Source of the DNA: Pseudomonas cedrina subsp. cedrina
GTDB lineage: Bacteria > Pseudomonadota > Gammaproteobacteria > Pseudomonadales > Pseudomonadaceae
Length of the DNA stretch: 64,000 nt
Assembly: GCF_001983175.1 (NCBI RefSeq)
Contig: NZ_MNPW01000008.1
Span: 62,001 to 126,000 of the forward strand
Direction: 5' to 3'
Each line of letters opens with the position of its first letter. Positions within the stretch are counted from its first letter, which is position 1. Below are positions 24,369 through 33,741 of the stretch, in pieces. The notes below the pieces were generated by a model that saw only the letters and a program-made list of their open reading frames with translations, did not search any database and was not told the DNA's origin. The translations under genes were made by a program, and so were the position numbers.

Positions 24369-25025
24369 TTACTGCTGCTTGGCTTCGGAGGACGCACGGC
24401 CAAAGCGGCTGCGGAACACGCCAATGATCATCGGCACCAGCGACAGCAGGATGATGAACACCACCAGCAGCGACAGGTTTTTCTTGATGAACGGCACGTT
24501 GCCGAAGAAGTAGCCCAGGGTCACCAGGCCACCGACCCAGAGGACGGTGCCGAGCACGCTGAAACCGAAGAAGCGCGGGTAAGGCATTTTCGCGATGCCG
24601 GCGACGAACGGCGCAAAGGTGCGCAGGATCGGCAGGAAGCGCGCCAGGGTCACGGTTTTGCCGCCGTGCTTGTCATAGAACTCGTGGGTTTTTTGCAGGT
24701 AGTCGCGGCGGAAGATTTTCGAGTTCGGGTTATTGAACAAGCGTTCGCCCACCGTTCGCCCGATCACGTAGTTGGTGCTGTCGCCGAGGATGGCCGCGAG
24801 CATCAACAGGCCACCCAGCAGCACCGGGTCCATGCCCCCGCCTGCAGCCACGGCGCCGGCGATAAACAGCAACGAATCACCTGGCAGGAACGGCATGACC
24901 ACCAGGCCGGTTTCGCAAAAAATGACCAGGAACAGAATGGCGTAGATCCACGGACCGTAATTGGTTACCAGCAGGTCGAGGTAGACATCGAGATGCAGGA
25001 TAAGGTCGAGCGGGTTGAAATCCAT
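24369..25025 (-). CDS. DedA family membrane protein
   Basis: DedA proteins translocate lipids such as undecaprenyl phosphate and affect membrane potential and cationic-peptide resistance. The 218-residue protein has the family motifs FCETGLVVMPFLPGDSLLF and a conserved Arg pair in ARFLPILRTFAPFVAG, with about five membrane segments. ATG at 25025 is chosen over an in-frame GTG at 25034 because AGGTG is well placed before it. It follows mtfA closely in the same direction. Confidence 0.92.
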   Translation of the reverse strand: MDFNPLDLILHLDVYLDLLVTNYGPWIYAILFLVIFCETGLVVMPFLPGDSLLFIAGAVAAGGGMDPVLLGGLLMLAAILGDSTNYVIGRTVGERLFNNPNSKIFRRDYLQKTHEFYDKHGGKTVTLARFLPILRTFAPFVAGIAKMPYPRFFGFSVLGTVLWVGGLVTLGYFFGNVPFIKKNLSLLVVFIILLSLVPMIIGVFRSRFGRASSEAKQQ

Positions 25026-25242
25026 GGATGGCACCTGTGTGAATGGCCCGGCTCTGCAGGCCTGTGCGGAAGCTCGGGTAATAAGGCTACAAGTGTATGC
25101 CGCATTTCTTACAACCCTGAAAGGTCCGCATTATACGGATTGAGAGGTGAAAAGCGTGTTGGTTTTGTAGCGGGGGATGTCTCGCAGATGCTGGGTTGCG
25201 GTGTGAATGTTATCGAATGTCCAAATAGTGGAATAGGGCTTG

Positions 25243-25422
25243 TGTGGGAGCTGGCTTGCCTGTGATAGCCACGGGTATCTACGCACTGTAGTGAGCGGGC
25301 TTGCCCCGCGCTGGGTGGCGAAGCCGCCCCAATCGGACCGCTGCGGTGTTTCAGGTGAAATTGGGCAGACTGGTTTTGGGGCGGCTTCGCCACCCAGCGC
25401 GGGGCAAGCCCGCTCACTACAG
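25243..25422. repeat. REP copy and long perfect inverted repeat of a second REP family
   Basis: 25243-25268 is a single GTGGGAGCTGGCTTGCCTG-type REP copy. Beyond it, 25286-25332 and 25376-25422 are perfect 47-base inverted arms of the GTAGTGAGCGGGCTTGCCCC family, with a 43-base loop. The arms can form a very stable cruciform or RNA hairpin between the acetyltransferase and DedA genes. A related pair lies at 42159-42296. Confidence 0.92.
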
Positions 25423-25464
25423 AAATATCCAGCCTCATGTACGCCAGCGTTCGACAGGTGTTTG

Positions 25465-25923
25465 TTAATCCTCGTTAATGGGCAACGTGTAGTTCTTGAA
25501 TTCGGTGTCCTCGCGAAACCCGATCGACTCATACGTCTTCTGCGCCACTTCGTTATCGCTGCTGGTCGACACCCGCAGCCGTACCGCGTGGGTTTCCTTG
25601 GCCATCTTCTTCGCCGTGCGTATCAGGTTGTCCGCCACCAACTGGCGTCGCGCATCTTCGGCGACATAGATGTCGTTGAGAATCCATACGCGCTTGAGCG
25701 ACAACGATGAAAAGCTCGGATACAGCTGGCAAAACCCCAGCAGCCGTTTGTCGTCATCATCCGCCAGCGCCAGGTAAATCACCGATTCCTTGCGGCGCAG
25801 GCGTTTTTCCAGAAAGGCCCGCGACGAATCCGGGAAGGGAAGGGCCCCGTAGAACTCGCGGTATTTGACGAACAACGGGGTCAACAGGTCCAAGTGTTCC
25901 AGGGTCGCTTGAGTAATCCGCAT
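25465..25923 (-). CDS. GNAT family N-acetyltransferase
   Basis: A 152-residue acetyltransferase starting MRITQATLEHLDLL; GAGG lies 6 bases before this ATG, so it is preferred over an upstream in-frame start. The acetyl-CoA-binding strand and loop are visible in VWILNDIYVAEDARRQLVADNLIRTA. The C-terminal part is RVSTSSDNEVAQKTYESIGF. The substrate is unknown. It lies just downstream of eutC in the same direction, 92 bases away, in the position of PAO1 PA4026. Confidence 0.87.
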   Translation of the reverse strand: MRITQATLEHLDLLTPLFVKYREFYGALPFPDSSRAFLEKRLRRKESVIYLALADDDDKRLLGFCQLYPSFSSLSLKRVWILNDIYVAEDARRQLVADNLIRTAKKMAKETHAVRLRVSTSSDNEVAQKTYESIGFREDTEFKNYTLPINED

Positions 25924-26014
25924 GCCAGGCCTCAACTTCCTAATGGGTATGACCACACGCGCGGCCGTGACTCGATGCTGCCTAAAGGTGCGAAAAAGCG
26001 CAATCGTGCAGCGA

Positions 26015-26848
26015 TCAGTCCTGCGGCGGGCTGAGCAGGAAGTTACCTTTCATCAGGTCCGGATCGTCGGACTCGAGGGTCTGAACCTGCGCCTCGTCCT
26101 TGAGATTAACCCCCGACAACTGGCGGCGACATGCCTCTCGCATCAGGTACAGCAGGCGATGGGCTGCCATGCCGTAGCTGAGCCCTTCCAGGCGCACGTT
26201 GGAGATGCAATTGCGATAAGCGTCGGTGAGCCCCACCTTGGGGTTGTAGGTGAAATACAGCCCCAGGCTGTCCGGCGAGCTGAGGCCAGGCCGTTCGCCG
26301 ATCAGGATCACCACCATTTTGGCGCCGAGCAATTGCCCGATTTCATCCGCCACCGCCACGCGGCCCTGTTCGACCAGGATCACCGGCGACAAGGACCAGC
26401 CTTCGGCGTGGGTGTGTTCCTCCAGGCGCGCAAGAAACGGCAGGGTATGTTTATGCACGGCCAGCGCCGATAAACCATCGGCCACCACCACCGCCAGGTC
26501 TACGCCGCCGGGATTGGCCGAGGCGTGATCACGCAAGGCCTGGGCCGACTCGTCACTGAGCCGCCGCCCCAGATCCGGGCGTTGCAGGTAGCTGTGCCGG
26601 TCGGCGGCGGCACTGTGCAGCAGCAGGCTGTCGCGGCCGCGTTCGGCCAATTGGCGGCTGAGGCCGGCATGGTCAAACGGCAAGTGCACCGCGTCGCGCG
26701 CCTGGGCGTGGGCGAATTGGAAATCCAGCTGCGCGCTGGTGGGAAGGCTGGTGCCGGTGCGGCCCAGCGCAATGCGCGCCGGGGTGAGGCGGCGCAGTTC
26801 CAGCCATGGGTTGTCAGGCAGGTCGAGTTGCACGGGCGGCTCCTTCAT
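26015..26848 (-). CDS. eutC: Ethanolamine ammonia-lyase light chain
   Basis: EutC pairs with EutB to split ethanolamine into acetaldehyde and ammonia using adenosylcobalamin. The 277-residue protein begins MKEPPVQLDLPDNPW and contains LTPARIALGRTGTSLPT, VVVADGLSALAVHKH, LIGERPGLSSPDSLGLYFTY and NCISNVRLEGLSYGMAA, which are family signatures. Its ATG overlaps the eutB stop, so the subunits are translated together. Confidence 0.95.
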   Translation of the reverse strand: MKEPPVQLDLPDNPWLELRRLTPARIALGRTGTSLPTSAQLDFQFAHAQARDAVHLPFDHAGLSRQLAERGRDSLLLHSAAADRHSYLQRPDLGRRLSDESAQALRDHASANPGGVDLAVVVADGLSALAVHKHTLPFLARLEEHTHAEGWSLSPVILVEQGRVAVADEIGQLLGAKMVVILIGERPGLSSPDSLGLYFTYNPKVGLTDAYRNCISNVRLEGLSYGMAAHRLLYLMREACRRQLSGVNLKDEAQVQTLESDDPDLMKGNFLLSPPQD

Positions 26849-28239
26849 CCCAGTTGCGCCAAGGCGTGGCGGAACGCCGGCGGCAGGCTGTTGCCGAAGC
26901 GCACCTTGCCGTCGGCTTGCGTGAAGATGCCCATCTTCGCCAACCACTGTTCAAATTCCGGCGCCGGTTTCAAGCCCAGCGTCTGGCGGGCATACAAGGC
27001 GTCGTGGAACGAGGTGGTCTGGTAGTTGAGCATGATGTCGTCGGAACCGGGGATGCCCATGATGAAGTTGATCCCGGCCACGCTCAGCAGGGTCAGCAGC
27101 GTGTCCATGTCGTCCTGGTCGGCTTCGGCGTGGTTGGTGTAGCAGATGTCGCAACCCATGGGCACGCCGAGCAACTTGCCGCAGAAGTGGTCTTCCAGGC
27201 CCGCGCGGATGATCTGTTTGCCGTTGTACAGATACTCGGGGCCGATAAAACCCACCACGGTGTTCACCAGAAACGGCTTGAAGTGCCGCGCCACCGCATA
27301 GGCGCGGGTTTCGCAGGTTTGCTGGTCGACGCCAAAGTGCGCATTGGCCGACAAGGCACTGCCCTGGCCGGTTTCGAAATACATCAGGTTCTGGCCCAGC
27401 GTGCCGCGATTGAGGCTCAAGCCCGCGTCGTAACCTTCCTGCAGCAGGCTCAGGCTGATGCCGAAACTGGCGTTGGCCGCTTCGGTGCCGGCAATCGACT
27501 GGAACACCAGGTCCAGCGGCACGCCACGATTGATCGCCTCAATGGAGGTGGTGACGTGGGTCAGCACGCAGGCCTGGGTCGGGATCTCATAGCGCTGGAT
27601 GATCGCGTCGAGCATCTCCAGCATGGCGCAGATCGAGGCGGTGCTGTCGGTGGCCGGGTTGATGCCGATCATGGCATCGCCGTTGCCATACAGCAGGCCG
27701 TCGAGGATGCTCGCGGCGATGCCCGCCGGCTCGTCCGTGGGATGGTTGGGTTGCAGTCGTGTGGATAAACGCCCGCGCAAGCCCATCGTGCCGCGAAATT
27801 GCGTGACCACGCGGATCTTCTGCGCCACCAGGACCAGGTCCTGCACGCGCATGATCTTGGACACGGCGGCGGCCATTTCCGGTGTCAGCCCCGGCGCCAA
27901 GGCACGTAGGGATTGTTCATCGGCGGCGTCGCTGAGCAGCCAGTCACGCAGGTCGCCGACGGTCAGGTGGCTGACGGTGGCAAACGCCTGCTTATCGTGG
28001 GTGTCGATGATCAGTCGGGTGACTTCGTCGCTTTCATAGGGGATCAGCACTTCCTGCAGAAAGTGTTTGAGCGGGATGTTCGCCAGCGCCATCTGCGCCG
28101 CCACCCGCTCGCCGTCGTTCTGCGCCGCGACACCGGCGAGAAAGTCCCCGGAGCGTGCGGGGCTGGCCTTGGCCATCACGTCCTTGAGGCTGTCGAAGCG
28201 GTAGGTCTGTGCGCCCACCGCGTGGGAAAAGCTTGCCAT
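26845..28239 (-). CDS. eutB: Ethanolamine ammonia-lyase heavy chain
   Basis: The catalytic TIM-barrel subunit that binds adenosylcobalamin and ethanolamine. The start MASFSHAVGAQTYRFDSLKD is chosen because GGAGAC lies about 8 bases before it. Typical segments are LIIDTHDKQAF, TRLQPNHPTDEPAGI, DAMIGINPATDS and GVPMGCDICYTNHAEADQDD; the 464-residue length is normal. No carboxysome-like shell genes are nearby, in keeping with the minimal eut pathway of pseudomonads. Confidence 0.97.
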   Translation of the reverse strand: MASFSHAVGAQTYRFDSLKDVMAKASPARSGDFLAGVAAQNDGERVAAQMALANIPLKHFLQEVLIPYESDEVTRLIIDTHDKQAFATVSHLTVGDLRDWLLSDAADEQSLRALAPGLTPEMAAAVSKIMRVQDLVLVAQKIRVVTQFRGTMGLRGRLSTRLQPNHPTDEPAGIAASILDGLLYGNGDAMIGINPATDSTASICAMLEMLDAIIQRYEIPTQACVLTHVTTSIEAINRGVPLDLVFQSIAGTEAANASFGISLSLLQEGYDAGLSLNRGTLGQNLMYFETGQGSALSANAHFGVDQQTCETRAYAVARHFKPFLVNTVVGFIGPEYLYNGKQIIRAGLEDHFCGKLLGVPMGCDICYTNHAEADQDDMDTLLTLLSVAGINFIMGIPGSDDIMLNYQTTSFHDALYARQTLGLKPAPEFEQWLAKMGIFTQADGKVRFGNSLPPAFRHALAQLG

Positions 28240-28291
28240 ACAGAGTCTCCTTGACGACGCGAGCAACTGCCCGCGTCGAGGTTTACGGCAT

Positions 28292-29725
28292 TCAGTGCAG
28301 GGCGGCCTCTGCGGCCTGGATCGCCGCGAATTCCTCTTCGGGCGTGCCCGCTACCAAGTGATGCCGGCTGTAGAAAGCAAAGTAAGCAATTAATACTCCA
28401 TAGATGATCGCGGCGCCAATCACCACCCGCGGATCCACCAGAAAGCCCGCCACTACGGCCACGCAGGCCAGTACCAGCGCGACGCCCGAAGTGAAGATGC
28501 CGCCCGGCGTGCGGTAGGGGCGATCCATTTTGGGGCGGCGGATGCGCAGGGTGATGTGCGCAGCCATCATCAATACATAGGAAATGGTCGCGCCAAACAC
28601 CGCCACCAGGATCAGCAAATCACCCTGGCCGGTCAGCGACAGGCCAAAACCGATGATGCCGGGGATGACCAAGGCCAGTACCGGCGCCTTGCTTTTGTTG
28701 GTCTGGGACAGCTTGCGCGGCAGGTAGCCGGCACGGGACAGCGCGAAGATCTGCCGCGAATAGGCGTAGATGATCGAGAAGAAGCTGGCGATCAGCCCGG
28801 CCAGGCCGACCAGGTTGACGAAGCTGCCCATCCAGGTCGAACCGCCGTAGGCCAGGGCCAGCGCTTCCACCAGTGGGTTGCCGGATTTGACCAGTGCATA
28901 CGTGCCGGCGCCGCCCGGAGCGATGACGAGGATCAGCAGGGCAAAGCTGGTCAGCACCACAATGGCGCCGATCAAGCCGCGCGGCAGGTCGCGTTTCGGG
29001 TTCTTGGTTTCTTCAGCCGCCAGGGGCACGCCCTCTACCGCGAGAAAAAACCAGATGGCATAGGGAATCGCCGCCCACACCCCCACATAGCCGAACGGCA
29101 GGAAGCTGCTGGCGCCCTTGGCTTCGCTCACCGGAATATCCAGCAGGTTGGCGACGTTGAAGTGCGGCACCATCGCCACCAGGAATACGCCCAGGGCAAT
29201 CGCGGCCACGGCGGTGATCACAAACATCAGCTTCAAGGCTTCGCCGACGCCGAAAATGTGGATGCCGATAAAGATGATGTAGAACGCCAGGTAAATCATC
29301 CAGCCGCCGATACCGAACAGCGACTCGCAATAGGCACCAATAAACACTGCGATGGCGGCGGGGGCGATGGCGTATTCGATCAGGATGGCGGTGCCGGTGA
29401 GGAACCCGCCCCAAGGGCCAAAGGCGCTGCGGGCAAAGCCGTAGCCACCCCCGGCGGTGGGGATCATGGAAGACAGCTCGGCCAGGGAAAAACACATGCA
29501 CAGGTACATGGTGGCCATCAGTAATGTGGCGAGGAACATCCCGCCCCAGCCGCCTTGGGCCAGGCCGAAGTTCCAGCCGGCGTAGTCGCCGGAAATCACG
29601 TAGGCAACACCCAGGCCAACCAGCAGCACCCAGCCGGCGGCGCCTTTTTTCAATTCGCGTTGTTGGAAGTATTGGGAATCGACTTTTTCGAAGTCGACCG
29701 AGGATCCAGTGGGTTCGCTAGGCAT
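28292..29725 (-). CDS. eat: Ethanolamine permease (APC family)
   Basis: A 477-residue amino acid-polyamine-organocation transporter with about 12 membrane segments, beginning MPSEPTGSSVDFEKVDSQYF. Segments such as GVAYVISGDYAGWNFGLAQGG and AGGGYGFARSAFGPWGGFLTG match the Eat permeases. Direct proximity to eutB (52 bases) and common direction support ethanolamine import as its job. A REP pair separates its 5' region from exaC, implying an independent promoter, but no convincing -24/-12 site was found just upstream. Confidence 0.94.
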   Translation of the reverse strand: MPSEPTGSSVDFEKVDSQYFQQRELKKGAAGWVLLVGLGVAYVISGDYAGWNFGLAQGGWGGMFLATLLMATMYLCMCFSLAELSSMIPTAGGGYGFARSAFGPWGGFLTGTAILIEYAIAPAAIAVFIGAYCESLFGIGGWMIYLAFYIIFIGIHIFGVGEALKLMFVITAVAAIALGVFLVAMVPHFNVANLLDIPVSEAKGASSFLPFGYVGVWAAIPYAIWFFLAVEGVPLAAEETKNPKRDLPRGLIGAIVVLTSFALLILVIAPGGAGTYALVKSGNPLVEALALAYGGSTWMGSFVNLVGLAGLIASFFSIIYAYSRQIFALSRAGYLPRKLSQTNKSKAPVLALVIPGIIGFGLSLTGQGDLLILVAVFGATISYVLMMAAHITLRIRRPKMDRPYRTPGGIFTSGVALVLACVAVVAGFLVDPRVVIGAAIIYGVLIAYFAFYSRHHLVAGTPEEEFAAIQAAEAALH

Positions 29726-29810
29726 AGGGAAGTACCTTTCGTTTGTTATTGTTTTAACTCGGCCTCTGTGTGCCGAATGAAGTTCGCAAGTACTTATGAA
29801 AATCTGAAAC

Positions 29811-29899
29811 TGTGGGAGCTGGCTTGCCTGCGATGGCGGTGTCTCAGCCAATGCACAGCCAACTGACACACCGCCATCGCAGGCAAGCCAGCTCCCACA
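29811..29899. repeat. REP inverted pair
   Basis: Inverted GTGGGAGCTGGCTTGCCTGC copies whose outer ends are 29811 and 29899. The similarity extends inward through GATGGCGGTGT. It lies between exaC and eat. Confidence 0.9.
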
Positions 29900-29934
29900 T
29901 TTGATTGCATTTCAAATGTGGGACGGGAGGTTGG

Positions 29935-31455
29935 TTAGAAAAAGCCCAACGGATTAATGTCGTAACTCACCAGCAAGTTCTTGGTCTGCTGGTAGTGATC
30001 CAACATCATCTTGTGCGTCTCACGCCCCACGCCAGACTTCTTGTAACCGCCGAACGCGGCATGCGCCGGGTACAGGTGGTAGCAGTTGGTCCACACGCGG
30101 CCCGCCTTGATCGCCCGGCCCATGCGGTAGGCGCGGTTGATGTCGCGGGTCCACACGCCTGCGCCCAGGCCGAACTCGGTGTCGTTGGCAATCGCCAGGG
30201 CTTCGGCTTCGTCCTTGAATGTGGTGATGCTCACCACCGGGCCGAAGATTTCTTCCTGGAACACGCGCATTTCGTTGGTGCCCTTGAGCAGCGTCGGCTG
30301 GATGTAATAGCCGCCGGCCATATCGCCTTCGAGCTTCTCGACCTTGCCGCCGGTGAGCAGTTGCGCGCCTTCGCCCTTGGCGATTTCCAGGTAGGACAGG
30401 ATCTTGTCGAACTGCTGCTCGGACGCCTGGGCGCCGACCATGGTGTCGGTGTCCAGCGGGTCGCCGCGTTTGATCTGCTCGACTTTCTTCATGACCACTT
30501 TCATGAAGTCGTCGTAGATCGACTCTTCCACCAGCGCGCGGGAGGGGCAGGTGCACACTTCGCCCTGGTTGAAGAATGCCAGCACCAAGCCTTCAGCCGC
30601 TTTCTCGATAAACGAAGGTTCGGCTTTCATGATGTCGGCGAAGAAGATATTCGGCGACTTGCCGCCCAGCTCAACGGTGGACGGAATAATGTTCTCGGCC
30701 GCCGCGTGCATGATGTGCGAGCCCACCGGGGTCGAGCCGGTGAACGCGATCTTGGCGATGCGTTTGCTCGTGGCCAGCGCTTCGCCGGCTTCCTTGCCGA
30801 AACCGTGCACCACGTTGAGCACGCCCGGTGGCAGCAGGTCGCCGATCAGTTCCATCAGCACGTTGATGCCCAGCGGGGTTTGCTCGGCCGGCTTGAGCAC
30901 CACGCAGTTGCCGGCGGCCAGGGCCGGGGCGAGTTTCCAGGCGGCCATCAGCAGCGGGAAGTTCCACGGGATGATCTGGCCGACCACGCCCAGCGGTTCA
31001 TGGAAGTGATAGGACGCGGTGTGTTCGTTGATCTCGGCGCTGGTGCCTTCCTGGGCGCGGATGCAGCCTGCGAAATAACGGAAGTGGTCGGCGGCCAATG
31101 GGATGTCGGCGTTGAGGGTTTCACGCACGGCCTTGCCGTTGTCCCAGGTTTCGGTGATGGCCAGCAGTTCGAGGTTCTGTTCGATGCGGTCGGCGATTTT
31201 CAACAGGACCAGCGAACGGTCCTGGGCCGAGGTCTTGCCCCAGGCGTCGGCGGCGGCGTGGGCTGCGTCCAGTGCCTTGTCGATGTCCTTGGCCGTGGAG
31301 CGCGGGAATTCAGCGATTGGCTTGCCATTGACCGGCGAAGTGTTGGTGAAATAGTTGCCATCGACCGGTGCAACGAATTCGCCACCGATGTAGTTGCCGT
31401 ACTTGGCCTTGAACGAAACGATGGCACCTTCAGTACCGGGGTGTGCGTAACGCAT
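29935..31455 (-). CDS. exaC: Acetaldehyde dehydrogenase ExaC
   Basis: An NAD-dependent aldehyde dehydrogenase that oxidises the acetaldehyde released by EutBC to acetate. The 506-residue protein has the coenzyme loop AFTGSTPVGSHIMHAAA, the general base in VELGGKSPNIFFADI, and the catalytic Cys in FNQGEVCTCPSR. Start MRYAHPGTEGAIVSF, with GGAGATACCCACC before the ATG. A match to a sigma-54 promoter lies about 65 bases upstream, and the activator gene eatR is divergent, so induction by ethanolamine via EatR is likely. Confidence 0.95.
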   Translation of the reverse strand: MRYAHPGTEGAIVSFKAKYGNYIGGEFVAPVDGNYFTNTSPVNGKPIAEFPRSTAKDIDKALDAAHAAADAWGKTSAQDRSLVLLKIADRIEQNLELLAITETWDNGKAVRETLNADIPLAADHFRYFAGCIRAQEGTSAEINEHTASYHFHEPLGVVGQIIPWNFPLLMAAWKLAPALAAGNCVVLKPAEQTPLGINVLMELIGDLLPPGVLNVVHGFGKEAGEALATSKRIAKIAFTGSTPVGSHIMHAAAENIIPSTVELGGKSPNIFFADIMKAEPSFIEKAAEGLVLAFFNQGEVCTCPSRALVEESIYDDFMKVVMKKVEQIKRGDPLDTDTMVGAQASEQQFDKILSYLEIAKGEGAQLLTGGKVEKLEGDMAGGYYIQPTLLKGTNEMRVFQEEIFGPVVSITTFKDEAEALAIANDTEFGLGAGVWTRDINRAYRMGRAIKAGRVWTNCYHLYPAHAAFGGYKKSGVGRETHKMMLDHYQQTKNLLVSYDINPLGFF

Positions 31456-31519
31456 GGTGGGTATCTCCTGGCTTTTATGTTTATTGGGAGCGCAGCGCAA
31501 AGCGCTTGATAAAGCGTAG

Positions 31520-31535
31520 AGCAAAGGTTGGGCCA
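31520..31535 (-). promoter_or_regulatory. Sigma-54 (-24/-12) promoter for exaC
   Basis: Read on the minus strand, TGGCCCAACCTTTGCT matches the sigma-54 consensus TGGCACRNNNNTTGCW in the invariant GG and GC with the correct 10-base spacing and only one change in the -24 block. Transcription would begin near 31508, leaving a leader of about 50 bases before exaC. The adjacent gene encodes a sigma-54 activator. Confidence 0.75.
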
Positions 31536-31580
31536 CCGCTGTGCGGGTCAACAAAATCAGGGGGTTGGAGTTGTCGCAAG

Positions 31581-31651
31581 GCGTGACTGTCACGCCCGTG
31601 GTACAAGCAGGGTGACAGTTTGTGCCATGACCGGTACAGCCAGTGACCGGT
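31581..31651. promoter_or_regulatory. Candidate EatR activator sites
   Basis: GCGTGACTGTCACGC (31581-31595) is a perfect 7-1-7 palindrome centred about 53 bp upstream of the -24 block, within the range for enhancer-binding proteins. TGACCGGT occurs twice further out (31628-31635 and 31644-31651). All share a TGAC core. They lie between exaC and the divergent activator gene, so they may also serve autoregulation (inference). Confidence 0.5.
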
Positions 31652-31725
31652 GGGTCGGCCCGGGATTGCATTGCCTGGATGGCTGAGGGATGCTGGGCGT
31701 TCTCACGCAGGGAGAATAATAAGAA

Positions 31726-33618
31726 ATGCACAACGATCATTTCAGCCGGCATGCCCAGCAGGTGCTCACCGTGGCCCATGGCCGCGACCCGTCAAGCGAC
31801 CCGTCCATCGCCCGCTCCTGGCTGCGTTGCCTGGAGGACTACCACCTCGACCCTGCCCAAACCATTGCTCCCACCGTGCTTGAACATGGCCGCCTGCTGG
31901 AAAGCCGCGAACGCCTGCAACAGGTGCTGCACATCGCCGGCAGCGAGATGAACAGCCTGCATCAACAGCTCTCGGGTGCGGGTCATGCCGTGCTGTTGAC
32001 CGATGCGCGCGGGGTGATCCTCAACTGCGTCACCGCGCCGTCCGAACGCAAGATCTTCGAGCGAGCCGGGCTGTGGCTGGGCGCCGATTGGAGCGAAGCC
32101 TGCGAAGGCACCAATGGCATCGGCACCTGCCTGGTGGAGCGCCAGTCCCTGACCATTCATCGCGACGAGCACTTCCGTGGTCGCCACACCGGGTTGACCT
32201 GTTCGGCGAGCCCGGTGTTCGACCCCCATGGCGACCTGCTGGCGGTGCTGGATGTGTCGTCGGCGCGCGAAGCGGTGTCGCGCCAGAGCCAGTTCCATAC
32301 CATGGCGCTGGTGAACCTGTCGGCGAAGATGATCGAAAGTTGCTACTTCCTGCGTCACTTCGAAAACCACTGGTTGCTGCGCTTTCACCTGCAGGCGGAG
32401 TCGGTGGGGCTGTTCAGCGAAGGACTGTTGGCATTCGACGGCGAAGGACGCGTATGCGCGGTCAACCAGAGCGCACTGAACCTGCTGGGGCAATTGCGTG
32501 GCCGTTTGTTGGGCCAGCCGGTGGAGGCGTTTTTCGACTGCTCCCTGGACCAGTTGCTCGAACGCGCCAGCGCCAATGCCACGGCCAGTTGGCCGTTGCG
32601 TACCCGTGATGGGCGGCAGCTGTTCGCGGCATTGCGCGGCCAGGCACGCCGCCCCTCGGCGTTCGTCGCCAAGCCTGCCGCATTGGACCGGCCGCGCCTG
32701 CCTGGTATCTGCCTTGGCGATCCAGCGCTGCAGGAGGAATTCAGCAAGGCGCTGCGGGTATTCGAGCGCGACGTGCCGTTATTGATCATTGGCGAAACCG
32801 GCTCCGGCAAAGAGGCCTTCGCCAAGGCGGTGCATCAGGCCAGCCAGCGCGCCGACAAGGTGTTCGTTGCACTCAACTGCGCCGCCATCCCGGAAAGCCT
32901 GATCGAAAGCGAACTGTTCGGCTATCGCGGTGGCAGCTTTACCGGCGCGCGCAAGGAGGGCATGCAAGGCAAGTTGCAGCAAGCGGATGGCGGCACCCTG
33001 TTCCTTGATGAAATCGGCGATATGCCTCTGGCGCTGCAGACCCGTCTGCTCCGGGTGCTGGAGGATCGACTGGTGGTGCCGCTTGGCGGTGAACCCCAGG
33101 CGGTGAACGTGCGGATTATCAGCGCAACCCACCGCAATTTGCTGGCGCGGGTGCAGGACGGCAGCTTCCGCGAAGACTTGTACTACCGGCTCAACGGCCT
33201 GGAAGTCGGGTTGCCGCCTTTGCGCGAACGCAGTGACAAGTCCCAGTTGCTGGACTTCCTGCTGGCGGAGGAAGCCGGTGGGCAGTCCGTGCGCCTTGAG
33301 CCCGCTGCGCGCCAGGCATTGCTGGGGTTTGCCTGGCCGGGCAACGTACGGCAATTGCGCACGGTATTGCGCACATTGGTGGCGCTTTGTGATGACGGCC
33401 GAGTGGGGCTGGCGGACTTGCCTGTGCCCATGCGCCACGCGCCCGCACAAACGGTCGCCGAGTTGCCGCTGGAGGATGCCGAACGGCAAACGCTGTTGGC
33501 GGCCCTGGAGCGCCAGCACTGGCACATGACGCAAACCGCCGAACACTTGGGGGTCAGCCGCAATACGTTGTACCGCAAGTTGCGCAAACATGGGATTGCG
33601 CGTTTAGCCTCGCTGTAA
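31726..33618 (+). CDS. eatR: Sigma-54-dependent activator of ethanolamine catabolism (EatR/AcoR type)
   Basis: A 630-residue enhancer-binding protein. The N-terminal GAF-type sensor (about 80-200: EACEGTNGIGTCLVERQ) resembles AcoR. A PAS-like segment (about 225-300) follows. The AAA+ domain has Walker A GETGSGKE (356-363), the sigma-54 contact loop in GGSFTGARK (403-408, with Ser where GAFTGA is usual) and LFLDEIGDMPLALQTRLLR. A C-terminal Fis-type helix-turn-helix ends it (TAEHLGVSRNTLYRKLRKHGI). Divergent from exaC; in PAO1 the equivalent gene controls eat-eut expression. Confidence 0.93.
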   Translation: MHNDHFSRHAQQVLTVAHGRDPSSDPSIARSWLRCLEDYHLDPAQTIAPTVLEHGRLLESRERLQQVLHIAGSEMNSLHQQLSGAGHAVLLTDARGVILNCVTAPSERKIFERAGLWLGADWSEACEGTNGIGTCLVERQSLTIHRDEHFRGRHTGLTCSASPVFDPHGDLLAVLDVSSAREAVSRQSQFHTMALVNLSAKMIESCYFLRHFENHWLLRFHLQAESVGLFSEGLLAFDGEGRVCAVNQSALNLLGQLRGRLLGQPVEAFFDCSLDQLLERASANATASWPLRTRDGRQLFAALRGQARRPSAFVAKPAALDRPRLPGICLGDPALQEEFSKALRVFERDVPLLIIGETGSGKEAFAKAVHQASQRADKVFVALNCAAIPESLIESELFGYRGGSFTGARKEGMQGKLQQADGGTLFLDEIGDMPLALQTRLLRVLEDRLVVPLGGEPQAVNVRIISATHRNLLARVQDGSFREDLYYRLNGLEVGLPPLRERSDKSQLLDFLLAEEAGGQSVRLEPAARQALLGFAWPGNVRQLRTVLRTLVALCDDGRVGLADLPVPMRHAPAQTVAELPLEDAERQTLLAALERQHWHMTQTAEHLGVSRNTLYRKLRKHGIARLASL

Positions 33619-33741
33619 GTTTAATGGGCGATATTTGTCAGTTGAGGCTGTAGGTTTTGATGTTCTAGCGTTGTCGGTCATCCACTGTTTTTTATTGTTG
33701 TCTTGAGCATGACTTGCATGTTGAGTCGGGCTGGTCCGACA

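Noticed and set aside
29726..29800. Sigma-54 promoter just upstream of eat
   Set aside because: CGGCACACAGAGGCC resembles the -24 block, but the GG to GC spacing is one base short and the -12 block is poor.
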